DNA of 64,000 nucleotides, taken from Spirosoma endophyticum (lineage in GTDB: Bacteria > Bacteroidota > Bacteroidia > Cytophagales > Spirosomataceae). Where the stretch lies: assembly GCF_900112365.1 (NCBI RefSeq), contig NZ_FOLQ01000006.1, positions 62,001 through 126,000 on the forward strand. The letters are read 5' to 3'. A program made the translations under genes and the position numbers. This document shows, piece after piece, positions 1 to 7,383 of the stretch. The notes under the pieces were generated by a model that did no database searches, had not been told where the DNA came from, and saw nothing but the letters and a program-made list of their open reading frames with translations. Numbering within the stretch: position 1 is the first letter of the stretch; the number at the start of each line of letters is the position of its first letter.

Positions 1-21
1 CAAAAAAGTATGTGTGACTGT

Positions 22-630
22 TTATGCGTTAATAACGCCCAGCAAAATCAGCACCAAGCCTACAATAAGGCCAATAGCACCAATTACGGCCAGAACGCCA
101 CCATTAGCTAGCAATAACAAGAGCAAACCGATAATTCCGATGATAATCCCCAAACGAATATTGCTATCCATCACTTTCGTCTGGTCGGGTGCTACGTGGT
201 TTTTTATTTTCTTGTCAATCTTCTTGAGCATCATGCGCTCCATCAGCGTCGATTTTTTTGCGGAAGAAAGATTCGTCGTTACTGCCGCTTTGTTGCTGGT
301 GTTCGTCAATAGGTCATTCAGGCGCGCCATGCGTTTGGTCAGCTTTTTGTTCGATGACAACTTGCTATCATTCCGAACATACGCTTCTACCTGGCTTATG
401 GCCTGCTTTGTCTGCGCGAGCTGCTCGGCTGGTGCAGCCACGGGTGCAGGCGTTTCTACTGTTGCTGGTTGACTGGTCTCAATTGGTGTGGTGGTGGCAA
501 CGGCTTCGGGCTGCGCTGTTTTAAACTGTTCACGAGCAGTTGGCTGGAAGTAAGCTACCGGACGGCTGCACGACGAAATAAGAGCTGTGCCCAAAAGAGC
601 GACAAAAAGGTGCTTGGAAAGCGTTCTCAT
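22..630 (-). CDS. Lipoprotein with C-terminal membrane hairpin, paralogue 1 of 3
   Basis: I do not recognise a named family. The protein has 202 residues. The start at 630 puts a lipoprotein signal directly at the N-terminus, ending in SSC at about residue 20; an upstream in-frame ATG at 678 would place 16 extra residues before the signal. After the lipobox comes the paralogue-wide motif SRPVAYFQP-[ST]-ARE, then a Thr/Pro/Ala-rich linker, a charged helix around NDSKL, and a basic amphipathic segment (ERMMLKKIDKKIKN). The last 45 residues form two Gly-rich hydrophobic helices separated by a short turn. A lipid anchor plus a C-terminal membrane hairpin is an odd combination. It shares its layout with the next two genes, and its upstream region carries the inverted repeat described at 671-702. 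Function unknown. Confidence 0.75.
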   Translation of the reverse strand: MRTLSKHLFVALLGTALISSCSRPVAYFQPTAREQFKTAQPEAVATTTPIETSQPATVETPAPVAAPAEQLAQTKQAISQVEAYVRNDSKLSSNKKLTKRMARLNDLLTNTSNKAAVTTNLSSAKKSTLMERMMLKKIDKKIKNHVAPDQTKVMDSNIRLGIIIGIIGLLLLLLANGGVLAVIGAIGLIVGLVLILLGVINA

Positions 631-670
631 AGTATACGATATAATTAAAATTGAACAATTGAGACTCATC

Positions 671-702
671 CACAACAACTACAACTTGATAGGTTTGTTG
701 TG
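671..702 (-). promoter_or_regulatory. Inverted repeat upstream of lipoprotein paralogue 1
   Basis: CACAACAA at 671-678 and TTGTTGTG at 695-702 form an inverted repeat with a 16-base spacer, about 40 bases before the start codon. The same arrangement with the same spacer stands upstream of paralogue 2 (1459-1490). The surrounding block (GAGACTCAT on one side, GATAAAA and TAGATCAAA on the other) is also shared. It may be an operator or a 5'-UTR hairpin; the sequence alone does not decide. Confidence 0.45.
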
Positions 703-806
703 ATAAAAATGAAAAATAGATCAAAAGAGCCGAAATTTATACTAAATCCCGCTCAGCCGAATAAGCAGTTCGTCAGACAAGGATTTGATCAGGTAGTAAG
801 CTTCGT

Positions 807-1421
807 CTATAGCAGGCCGAGCAAGAGGAGAACCGCACCACCCAAAAGACCGATAAGACCAATGGTTGTCGCCGTGCCGCTGCCAAAAATAAGCAGTAAC
901 AAACCGACAATAACCAATATGGCACCCAGTACCAGAAGCGGCTGGATTGCCATTGCTCTCTCAGGATTAGCCGGGGCGAGTTGCTTATTGATTTTCTTGT
1001 TCATCTTCTTGAGCATCATCCGCTCCAGCAGATTCATTTTCTTCGGTCCACTCACCTCTGTGGGCGTCAGGCTCGCCTTAGCAGAAGCGCTTGCCAGTAA
1101 AGTCCGCACCCGACTCAGTCGTTTCTGAACCGATTTATCAGCCGACAATTTGCTGTCGTTACGTACCAGCGCATCCATTTGATCCAGTGCCACATTCGCC
1201 TTGGCAACCTGTTCAGTTGGATCAGCTATTGCAACGGGAGTTGTGGTTTCAACAAGTGCAGGTGAAGGCGTTTCGGCAATCTTAGCGGGTGCATTTTTTG
1301 TTTGTGCAGTGGCGAAGTGTTCACGGGCGCTGGGCTGGAAGTAAGCCACTGGACGGCTGCATGAAGAAAGGATAGTAGCACCTAAAATGGTGGCAAAAAA
1401 ATACCGGGAAAATGTGTTCAT
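807..1421 (-). CDS. Lipoprotein with C-terminal membrane hairpin, paralogue 2 of 3
   Basis: This 204-residue protein is a clear paralogue of its two neighbours. It begins with a lipoprotein signal ending in LSSC (Cys about 21), followed by SRPVAYFQPSAREHF, a Thr/Pro/Ala-rich linker, a helix with NDSKL and RVRTLLASASAKASL, and a Lys-rich stretch (ERMMLKKMNKKINK). Two hydrophobic Gly-rich C-terminal helices end the protein within three residues of the last helix. Its sequence from 'ASASAKASLTPTEV' onward is nearly the same as in paralogue 3, so paralogues 2 and 3 are the more recent duplication. Each of the three genes has its own upstream region and they are probably transcribed separately. 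Function unknown; anchoring at both ends suggests a structural role at a membrane, which is inference. Confidence 0.75.
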   Translation of the reverse strand: MNTFSRYFFATILGATILSSCSRPVAYFQPSAREHFATAQTKNAPAKIAETPSPALVETTTPVAIADPTEQVAKANVALDQMDALVRNDSKLSADKSVQKRLSRVRTLLASASAKASLTPTEVSGPKKMNLLERMMLKKMNKKINKQLAPANPERAMAIQPLLVLGAILVIVGLLLLIFGSGTATTIGLIGLLGGAVLLLLGLL

Positions 1422-1458
1422 AAGGAGAGAGGTTTTAATGTAAACGTTTGAGACTCAT

Positions 1459-1490
1459 CACAACAACCACAACCTTGTCGGTTTGTTGAG
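1459..1490 (-). promoter_or_regulatory. Inverted repeat upstream of lipoprotein paralogue 2
   Basis: CACAACAA at 1459-1466 and TTGTTGAG at 1483-1490 repeat the arrangement at 671-702, with an identical 16-base spacer and a similar distance (37 bases) to the start codon. One base of the right half-site differs. Confidence 0.45.
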
Positions 1491-1533
1491 ATAAAAGCTA
1501 AAAAAATAGATCAAACGAATTGGATAATACGGG

Positions 1534-1577
1534 AAATCCCTGTTTAACAGAAGAATTCTTCTGTTAAACAGGGATTT
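1534..1577. terminator. Perfect 44-base palindrome after lipoprotein paralogue 3
   Basis: Two 22-base arms meet at a GAATTC centre with no mismatch. It lies just beyond the stop of the minus-strand gene ending at 1600 and before the upstream block of paralogue 2. No clear U-tract follows on the minus strand, so it is a probable terminator or a cruciform-prone site rather than a textbook terminator. Confidence 0.55.
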
Positions 1578-1599
1578 TATTTGGTATTGATTTAGTATG

Positions 1600-2214
1600 T
1601 TATAGCAACCCGACCAGGAGGATAACCGCACCCACCAGAACCGCGACAAGGCCAACCGTTGCCGCCGTGCCACTTGTCAGGATCAGCAGGAGCAACCCAA
1701 TAATTACCAACACGGCACCAGCAGCCAGCGTACCAGAATTAGCCATTGCTTTCTCAGGATTGGCAGGAGCAAGTTGCTTGTTGATTTTCTTATTCATCTT
1801 TTTAAGCATCATGCGCTCCACCAGATTCATTTTCTTCGGCGCAGCCACCTCCGTAGGCGTCAGACTCGCTTTGGCAGAAGCCGATGCCAGCAACGTCCGC
1901 ACCCGATTCAGGCGTTTCTGAACCGTTTTGTTCTCGGCCAACTTGCTATCGTTACGTACCAGGGCATCCATTTGATCCAGAGCGGTACTTGCTTTGGCAA
2001 CTGGTTCGGCTGGAATAACTGTTGCAACGGGAGTGGTTGTTTCAGCAACGACAGAGGCTGGTGTTTCAACAGAGGCTACGGGTGCAGTTTTTGTTTGTGT
2101 AGTGGCGAAATGTTCACGAGCACTGGGCTGAAAATAAGCTACCGGACGGCTGCAGGCAGCAAACAGCGTAATCATCAACGCACTTCCCAGTAGTTTGTGG
2201 GTAATGTTCCTCAT
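1600..2214 (-). CDS. Lipoprotein with C-terminal membrane hairpin, paralogue 3 of 3
   Basis: A 204-residue member of the tandem family. Its signal peptide ends in FAAC (Cys about 21), followed by SRPVAYFQPSAREHFATTQT, a Val/Thr/Ala/Pro-rich linker, the NDSKL helix, a Lys-rich segment (ERMMLKKMNKKINK) and two C-terminal hydrophobic helices. The middle and C-terminal parts are nearly the same as paralogue 2. The upstream region is only weakly similar to those of the other two: it keeps CAACAAA, but the inverted repeat is not complete, so regulation may have diverged. The gene is oriented away from the clpX 3' end's shared terminator. Function unknown. Confidence 0.75.
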   Translation of the reverse strand: MRNITHKLLGSALMITLFAACSRPVAYFQPSAREHFATTQTKTAPVASVETPASVVAETTTPVATVIPAEPVAKASTALDQMDALVRNDSKLAENKTVQKRLNRVRTLLASASAKASLTPTEVAAPKKMNLVERMMLKKMNKKINKQLAPANPEKAMANSGTLAAGAVLVIIGLLLLILTSGTAATVGLVAVLVGAVILLVGLL

Positions 2215-2310
2215 AACAAGAATGGTTATTTAATTGAGTGTAATAAATGAACTATCAGTTAGGTAACTACGGAAAGTTTCATTTGTTGACACGTACTAAA
2301 AAATAACTAA

Positions 2311-2358
2311 AAAAAGACAGCCCCCGATTTCAATCAAGAAATCGGGGGCTGTCTTTTT
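2311..2358 (-). terminator. Terminator after clpX
   Basis: A 20-base arm (AAAAAGACAGCCCCCGATTT) pairs perfectly with 2339-2358 around an 8-base loop. A-runs at the left and T-runs at the right make it functional in either direction; it follows the stop of clpX on the minus strand. Confidence 0.85.
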
Positions 2359-2369
2359 AGGTACGTTTA

Positions 2370-3602
2370 TCAGGCTACCGAGCGTATTTGATGGGTACTG
2401 GATTTGCCAAATTTCTCGCGGGCATATTCCAGACTAACCGTAAGTTCTTTAACACCCGTTTGGGATGGCATCTCAAACATGGCATCGGTAATAATCGATT
2501 CGCAGATAGAGCGCAGCCCCCGTGCGCCAAGACCATATTGCAACGCCTGGTCAACAATGTAATTCAACGCGCTGGGGTCCCAATGAAGTTTGATGTCTTC
2601 CATTTGGAAGAGCTTATCGTACTGCTTGGTGATCGCATTTTTAGGCTCCGTCAAAATTTGCATCAGCGCCGAGCGGTCGAGTGGTTCAAGGTGCGTCAGC
2701 ACGGGCAACCGACCGATCAGTTCGGGAATCAGTCCGAATGATTTCAGATCAAGTGCCGAAATGTACCGCATCAAATGGCCTTTTTCGAGCATGTCATTTA
2801 ATCGGCGGTCTCCCGAGAAACCAATGGGCCGCGTGTTGATTCGCTTGGAAATATGCCGCTCGATACCATCGAATGCTCCGCCACAGATGAACAGAATATT
2901 TTCGGTATTCAGCGCAATCAGCCGCTGATCGGGGTGCTTACGTCCACCCTGGGGTGGTACGTTCACGACCGATCCTTCGAGCAATTTCAGTAGTGCCTGC
3001 TGAACGCCCTCACCACTGACATCACGAGTAATACTGGGATTATCGGACTTGCGGGCAATTTTATCAATCTCATCAATATAGACGATGCCGCGTTCAGCTG
3101 CTTCAACATTGTAGTCGGCGGCCTGCAACAGGCGTGTCAATATGGTTTCAACATCTTCGCCAACGTAGCCAGCCTCCGTAATAACGGTTGCATCGGCAAT
3201 GCAGAAGGGCACTTCCAGAATTTTGGCAATGGATCGGGCCAGGTAGGTTTTGCCGGTTCCCGTTTCACCAACCATGATAATGTTCGATTTTTCAATCGTA
3301 ACGTCATCGTCGGTTTTGGGCTGCATCAACCGTTTGTAGTGATTATAGACGGCAACGGTAATCGATTTTTTGGCATCATCCTGACCAATAACGTACTGGT
3401 CGAGGTGTCGCTTCATATCAACGGGTTTGATGAGGTTAATCTTCACCTCCGTCGGTTCACTCTGCCGGGGGCGCGTTTCTTCCATCACCACCTGATGACC
3501 CTGCTCAATGCAGTAGTTGCAGATGTGTGCGTCGATGCCCGACAGCAGCAGCGTTACTTCGTTTTTGCGCCGTCCACAGAACGAGCAACTAATTTGTGGC
3601 AT
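2370..3602 (-). CDS. clpX: ATP-dependent Clp protease ATP-binding subunit ClpX
   Basis: ClpX is the AAA+ unfoldase that recognises tagged proteins and threads them into the ClpP chamber in the cytoplasm. The 410-residue protein is of normal length. It has an N-terminal zinc-binding domain with Cys6, Cys9, Cys28 and Cys31. The Walker A motif GETGTGKT is at about 112-119, the pore loop GYVG at about 145-148, and the Walker B motif IVYIDEID at about 173-180. The RKH-type loop (GGRKHPD) and a sensor-2 motif (GARGLR) near the C-terminus are also visible. It lies downstream of clpP on the same strand. A strong hairpin at 3834-3870 separates the two, so clpX probably also has its own promoter in the 296-base gap. 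Confidence 0.97.
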   Translation of the reverse strand: MPQISCSFCGRRKNEVTLLLSGIDAHICNYCIEQGHQVVMEETRPRQSEPTEVKINLIKPVDMKRHLDQYVIGQDDAKKSITVAVYNHYKRLMQPKTDDDVTIEKSNIIMVGETGTGKTYLARSIAKILEVPFCIADATVITEAGYVGEDVETILTRLLQAADYNVEAAERGIVYIDEIDKIARKSDNPSITRDVSGEGVQQALLKLLEGSVVNVPPQGGRKHPDQRLIALNTENILFICGGAFDGIERHISKRINTRPIGFSGDRRLNDMLEKGHLMRYISALDLKSFGLIPELIGRLPVLTHLEPLDRSALMQILTEPKNAITKQYDKLFQMEDIKLHWDPSALNYIVDQALQYGLGARGLRSICESIITDAMFEMPSQTGVKELTVSLEYAREKFGKSSTHQIRSVA

Positions 3603-3833
3603 GAACGTTTGCAGGGTAAATGGGCTGGGGGTTAGTCGATAATAAACGAGTGACTACGCCTATTATCTGAATTTTAAAACAGTTTGGTATAAATGCTTAT
3701 CAAACCAATTTCAGCAAAAATAACCACCTCAGATGAGTATGCGTTCTTGGTTCTCAACAAAGTTATCCATTGGTAAGCAAACAGCCAAGTGTTTATATAC
3801 TGGCACGAGTCACCACGCCAGCCTGCCAATAAA

Positions 3834-3870
3834 AAAGCGCGAGAATTACGACCTGTAATCCTCGCGCTTT
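3834..3870 (-). terminator. Terminator after clpP
   Basis: AAAGCGCGAG-n-ATTAC pairs with GTAAT-n-CTCGCGCTTT around a 5-base loop, with one internal mismatch. It sits 28 bases past the clpP stop, inside the clpP-clpX gap. Confidence 0.8.
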
Positions 3871-3898
3871 AGCAACTAGCTAATTGTCAGACAGTGGC

Positions 3899-4573
3899 TT
3901 ATTTTTCCCGACGTAGTACGTCATCAATCAGGCCATATTCTTTCGCTTCTTCGGCGCGCATCCATTTGTCACGATCCGAATCTTTCTCAATTTGCTTAAC
4001 GTCTTTGCCCGAATGCAGCGCCAGGATTTCGTATAACTCTTCGCGAAGTTTAACGATTTCACGAGCGGTAATTTCGATATCGACCGATTGTCCCTGTGCA
4101 CCACCCGATGGCTGGTGAATCATGATCCGGGCGTGTGGAAGCGCTGAGCGTTTTCCAGCGGCACCGCCAGCCAATAACACAGCACCCATCGAAGCGGCCA
4201 GACTCGTGCAGACAGTCGCTACGTCGGGCCGGATGTGTTGCATGGTGTCGTAGATACCCAGACCGGCATAAACAGATCCACCAGGGCTATTCAGGTACAT
4301 GACGATGTCCTTTTTCGGATCGGCCGATTCCAGGAACAGCATCTGGGCAATAATAATATTGGCAATATTATCGTCAACGGGTAGTCCCATGAAGATAATG
4401 CGATCGGCCATCAACCGCGAGAATACATCTACTTCCCGGAAGTTCATTGGACGCTCTTCAATGACCGAGCGGGTCATGTTTTCAACAGTGTGGTTTACGT
4501 AACCGTCCACGGTCAGACCGTTAAGCCCCATGTGGTGCACGGCATATTTGCGGAATTCTTTTTCGTTATTCAT
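3899..4573 (-). CDS. clpP: ATP-dependent Clp protease proteolytic subunit ClpP
   Basis: ClpP is the serine peptidase that forms the barrel of the ClpXP protease. The start at 4573 gives 224 residues. An upstream in-frame ATG at 4717 would add 48 residues with no ClpP similarity, and AAAGGAG lies 11 bases before 4573, which decides the start. The catalytic serine is in SLAASMGAV (Ser128) and the histidine in IMIHQPSGG (His153). The aspartate is in the KDSDRDKW segment near residue 200. The oligomerisation and substrate-groove region NSPGGSV is intact. In many bacteria tig precedes clpP; here the upstream neighbour is a divergent XRE regulator instead. Confidence 0.96.
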   Translation of the reverse strand: MNNEKEFRKYAVHHMGLNGLTVDGYVNHTVENMTRSVIEERPMNFREVDVFSRLMADRIIFMGLPVDDNIANIIIAQMLFLESADPKKDIVMYLNSPGGSVYAGLGIYDTMQHIRPDVATVCTSLAASMGAVLLAGGAAGKRSALPHARIMIHQPSGGAQGQSVDIEITAREIVKLREELYEILALHSGKDVKQIEKDSDRDKWMRAEEAKEYGLIDDVLRREK

Positions 4574-4584
4574 AATTGGGTTTA

Positions 4585-4591
4585 CTCCTTT
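4585..4591 (-). promoter_or_regulatory. Ribosome binding site of clpP
   Basis: AAAGGAG on the minus strand, 11 bases before the ATG at 4573. It is one of few clear Shine-Dalgarno sequences in the window and supports the shorter clpP start. Confidence 0.6.
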
Positions 4592-4707
4592 GATTTGAAA
4601 ACCAATAACGGTTGGTGTAAGTTCGAGAATTGTTTCGTCACAAAATTGCGTTATCATTCCGAAAATTAGTATCGGTTTTGGTTTAGAATTTATCGTCGTT
4701 ACTTGAT

Positions 4708-5121
4708 ATGAAGACATCCATCGAAGAAAAAATACGTCTTGAACGGCTCCAGCGTGGTTTATCGCAGGAAAACATGGCCGATCTGCTGAATTTATCCACC
4801 ACAGCCTACGGCGATATCGAGCGCGGGAAAACTGATCTGACCCTCTCTAGGTTGACCCAAATTGCCAACGTACTGGCGATATCACCCCTTACCTTGCTCA
4901 GCGACGAAGCCATTCCCGCGCAGGTTATTGAGCCAAAAACAAACGAATTAATCAGTCATGAGCTTGAAACCCTCCGGCTACTGGTTGAAAAACAGCAGAT
5001 CGAGTTAGACAAACTGCGCCTGGAAGCTGACTATTGGAAACGCAAATATGACGAGCGCATCGCCATGGAACTGCTACGTTCGATGGGCGTCGAGCAGACC
5101 CGCGAGCGGATCGGGTTTTGA
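4708..5121 (+). CDS. XRE-family helix-turn-helix regulator
   Basis: A 137-residue DNA-binding protein. Residues 8-62 form a Cro/C1-type helix-turn-helix: [19 protein letters not shown], then the recognition helix region [13 protein letters not shown]. The C-terminal half (about 80-125) is Leu/Glu/Lys-rich with a heptad-like pattern, probably a coiled coil for dimerisation. It is divergent from clpP with a 134-base gap, so it could act on the shared promoter region; that link is only positional. Small regulators of this layout are common in Bacteroidota and often sense unknown signals. No toxin gene is adjacent. Confidence 0.85.
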   Translation: MKTSIEEKIRLERLQRGLSQENMADLLNLSTTAYGDIERGKTDLTLSRLTQIANVLAISPLTLLSDEAIPAQVIEPKTNELISHELETLRLLVEKQQIELDKLRLEADYWKRKYDERIAMELLRSMGVEQTRERIGF

Positions 5122-5142
5122 TTTTTTACATTTACTTTCCTA

Positions 5143-5188
5143 ATTGGAACGCGTATGATACGACCAGCTTAATCATACGCGTTCCAAT
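5143..5188. terminator. Terminator hairpin after the XRE gene
   Basis: Perfect 17-base arms (5143-5159 and 5172-5188, ATTGGAACGCGTATGAT and its complement) around a 12-base loop. It lies 21 bases after the XRE stop and ends 18 bases before the peptidase start. Confidence 0.65.
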
Positions 5189-5206
5189 GACAATTAGCTA
5201 TCTAAA

Positions 5207-6277
5207 ATGAACGAACACAGTAAAATCTTCCTGTACAAATACCTTAACAATGCCTCCCCTACCGGCTTCGAATCGTCGGGGCAGCAGATTTGGCTGGATT
5301 ACATTAAACCTTATACCGACGAATACATCGTCGATACGTATGGTACCGCCGTTGGCGTGATCGGGCCGGGCAAAGACTACAAAGTCGTTATCGAAGCCCA
5401 CTCCGATGAGATTTCGTGGTTTGTCAATTACATCTCCGACGATGGCTATCTATTCGTTAGGCGAAACGGGGGCTCCGACGCGGTCATTGCCCCGTCGATG
5501 CGGGTGAATCTGCATACGAAAAAAGGCGTTGTGGAAGGTGTGTTCGGCTGGCCCGCTATCCACGTTCGAGATCTTGCCAAAGACACGGCGCCTAAAGTAA
5601 CGGACTTGTTCATCGACGTAGGGGCGGCTACCAAACAGGAGGTGCTGGATATGGGCATCCATGTGGGCACCGTCTGCACGTTCGTTGATGGGCTGATGGA
5701 ATTGAACCAGCGTTACTACGTGGGTCGGGCGTTAGATAACCGCGTGGGTGGTTTCATGATCGCCGAAGTGGCCCGGCTGCTAAAAGAAAACAACGTAACG
5801 CTGCCCTTTACGCTGTATGTCGTCAATGCGGTTCAGGAAGAAATTGGCCTGCGTGGTGCCGAAATGATTGCCCGTCGCCTGAAGCCCGACCTCGCTATCT
5901 GTACCGACGTAACGCACGATACGCAATCACCAAAGTATGACAAAAAAGAACAGGGTGACCTGAAATGTGGCGATGGTCCGGTGCTGTGCTACGGCCCAGC
6001 CGTGCAGAATAACGTACTGGATTTCCTGATCGACGTAGCTGAACAACAGAACATTGCGTTCCAGCGGCAGGCTGTCAGTCGTTCCACGGGTACAGATACC
6101 GATGCATTCGCTTACGCTACCGAAGGAATTGCCTCAGCCCTGATTTCGCTGCCACTCAAGTACATGCACACGACTGTCGAAACCGTGCACATGGACGACG
6201 TACAGAACGTTATCAAGTTGATGTACGAAACATTGCTGGCCTTGAAAGGAGATGAGGATTTTCGGTATATAAAGTAA
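5207..6277 (+). CDS. M42-family metallopeptidase (glutamyl aminopeptidase type)
   Basis: A 356-residue cytoplasmic co-catalytic zinc/cobalt aminopeptidase of the M42 family, which removes N-terminal residues from short peptides. Metal-binding and catalytic motifs appear in order: AHSDEIS (first His and Asp, about 65-71), RALDNRVGG (bridging Asp), the Glu pair in QEEIGLRGA, CTDVTHD, and the last His in KYMHTTVETVH. The family sequence is usually AHMDEIG, so Ser replaces Met here. The final 69 bases, coding for a conserved C-terminus ending in DFRYIK, occur a second time at 6824-6892, beyond hicBA. That implies a recombination event at the 3' end of this gene. The reading frame itself is complete. 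Confidence 0.92.
   Translation: MNEHSKIFLYKYLNNASPTGFESSGQQIWLDYIKPYTDEYIVDTYGTAVGVIGPGKDYKVVIEAHSDEISWFVNYISDDGYLFVRRNGGSDAVIAPSMRVNLHTKKGVVEGVFGWPAIHVRDLAKDTAPKVTDLFIDVGAATKQEVLDMGIHVGTVCTFVDGLMELNQRYYVGRALDNRVGGFMIAEVARLLKENNVTLPFTLYVVNAVQEEIGLRGAEMIARRLKPDLAICTDVTHDTQSPKYDKKEQGDLKCGDGPVLCYGPAVQNNVLDFLIDVAEQQNIAFQRQAVSRSTGTDTDAFAYATEGIASALISLPLKYMHTTVETVHMDDVQNVIKLMYETLLALKGDEDFRYIK
6209..6277 (+). repeat. Direct repeat A: 3' end of the M42 peptidase gene
   Basis: This 69-base stretch matches 6824-6892 at all but eight positions. It encodes the last 22 residues and stop codon of the peptidase. The two copies flank the hicB-hicA pair. Confidence 0.85.
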
Positions 6278-6288
6278 GAAACACAAAG

Positions 6289-6315
6289 AAGTAGCCGGAC
6301 GATTTCCGGCTACTT
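6289..6315 (+). terminator. Terminator after the M42 peptidase
   Basis: AAGTAGCCGG pairs with CCGGCTACTT around a 7-base loop and is followed by TTAA. It begins 12 bases after the peptidase stop. Confidence 0.75.
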
Positions 6316-6346
6316 TTAATTATCTTGTACTGTTATCGGTCAAAAG

Positions 6347-6556
6347 ATGAAAGAACTGATATTTTTAGTTGAAGAAGATCCGGAAGGCGGCTATACTGCA
6401 CAAGCCGTAGGCGAAAATATATTTACTCAGGGTGAAACGATGGCTGAGTTGAAAACGATGATCCGAGATGCGGTTGACTGTCATTACGATCATCCATCAC
6501 AATGGCCGCAATTAATCCGGCTTCATTTTGTGAAAGATGAGGTATTTGCCTTATGA
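6347..6556 (+). CDS. hicB: HicB-like antitoxin
   Basis: A 69-residue HicB-fold protein. The short beta strand-rich start (LIFLVEEDPEGGYTAQAV), the GENIFTQGET turn and the helix MAELKTMIRDAVDCHY are typical of HicB partially degraded RNase-H-like domains. It is only the core domain: the C-terminal DNA-binding region present in larger HicB proteins is missing, so autoregulation by this protein alone is uncertain. It precedes hicA and overlaps it by four bases (ATGA), which implies translational coupling. The order antitoxin-first is the reverse of the E. coli hicAB locus. The base composition is lower in GC than the peptidase before it, and the pair lies between two copies of the peptidase 3' end. 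Confidence 0.82.
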   Translation: MKELIFLVEEDPEGGYTAQAVGENIFTQGETMAELKTMIRDAVDCHYDHPSQWPQLIRLHFVKDEVFAL

Positions 6557-6795
6557 AAATACCACGCAATCTAACTGGATTGGAACTGATAAAGCTATTA
6601 AAACCATTCGGTTATGAAGCGGTTCGTCAAACGGGCAGCCATATCCGAATTCAAACTATGCAAAACGGGCAGCATTACGAAACTATCCCGCGCCATGATC
6701 CGATCAAGATAGGCACCTTGAATAATATACTAAAAAATATTGCTGAACACTTTGACCTATCAAAAGAAGAATTGGCAAAACAGCTGTTTGAGTAA
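6553..6795 (+). CDS. hicA: HicA-family toxin, mRNA interferase
   Basis: An 80-residue HicA (YcfA-type) protein with a double-stranded-RNA-binding-like fold. Members cleave mRNA and are neutralised by HicB. The start IPRNLTGLELIKLLKPFGYE is followed by the catalytic histidine context RQTGSHIRIQ (His at about residue 29) and by the second conserved part, IPRHDPIKIGTLNNILKNI. All key elements look intact, so it is probably a live toxin. It overlaps hicB by four bases. The C-terminal extension DLSKEELAKQLFE is usual for the family. Confidence 0.88.
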   Translation: MKIPRNLTGLELIKLLKPFGYEAVRQTGSHIRIQTMQNGQHYETIPRHDPIKIGTLNNILKNIAEHFDLSKEELAKQLFE

Positions 6796-6823
6796 TCTCT
6801 AACAACCACCCTATATAAAAGCT

Positions 6824-6892
6824 GTGATCAAGCCTATGTACGAAACATTGCTGGCCTTAAAAGGAGATGAAGATTTCCGGTATATAAAGTGA
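6824..6892 (+). pseudogene. Direct repeat B: orphan 3' end of an M42 peptidase gene
   Basis: Sixty-nine bases repeat the end of the upstream peptidase gene without the rest of the gene. Read in the same frame it gives VIKPMYETLLALKGDEDFRY followed by IK and a TGA stop. Five of the six codon differences from copy A are silent or stop-for-stop; one is Leu to Pro. Similarity stops abruptly before base 6824. The pattern suggests that one copy evolved as a functional gene end in another lineage before recombination put both here. Confidence 0.8.
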
Positions 6893-6896
6893 ATTC

Positions 6897-6937
6897 GTGA
6901 GCTGGGCAGCAAAAATAATTTTTGCTGCCCAGCTCAC
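6897..6937 (+). terminator. Hairpin after the orphan peptidase 3' end
   Basis: Perfect 19-base arms (GTGAGCTGGGCAGCAAAAA and complement) with a 3-base loop, starting 4 bases after the TGA of repeat B. It differs in sequence from the terminator at 6289-6315, so each gene end carries its own terminator. Confidence 0.75.
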
Positions 6938-7383
6938 TATCGGTATAAGTAATTTGCCTTACTGAACTGTCATAATTTATAATAAATCACTCATACGTAT
7001 ATAGAGACTCGTTAATTAGATTATTACCTGTTATATAATAAAAAAAACTAGCTTCTTACCGACGTAAACAGGCTTTGCCAAGGAAAAATACTCACCTTCT
7101 TATGTTGAAACTAGTAGCATAAATACTTATTTACTCATCTGTTTTTTCAATTCATTCATTGCTGAGTATATACGCTTATTAGTCAATCTTTTCGCCGGCT
7201 CAAGCGCTATAAATCAATTAGTTACACGGATATTTTTTTAAAGAGTTTTTAATCTCTCCACTAGATTATTCTCTATAATTTCACGCTGGATACCGATAAA
7301 GTTAGTTAGCTTTTTTTCTGGTGTCTATTAATCAATTGGAGTGAAAACTTTTCTTTTCTAAATTATTACCTGACGTTATACAC
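6938..7383. other. AT-rich gap without a recognisable gene
   Basis: About 445 bases, clearly AT-richer than the flanks. I see no open frame of credible length, tRNA, or long repeat. It probably holds the promoter of the following lipoprotein gene, but I cannot place one with confidence. Confidence 0.5.

Noticed and set aside
3899..4717. Longer ClpP with a 48-residue N-terminal extension
   Set aside because: The extension has no ClpP similarity, and AAAGGAG precedes the internal ATG at 4573.
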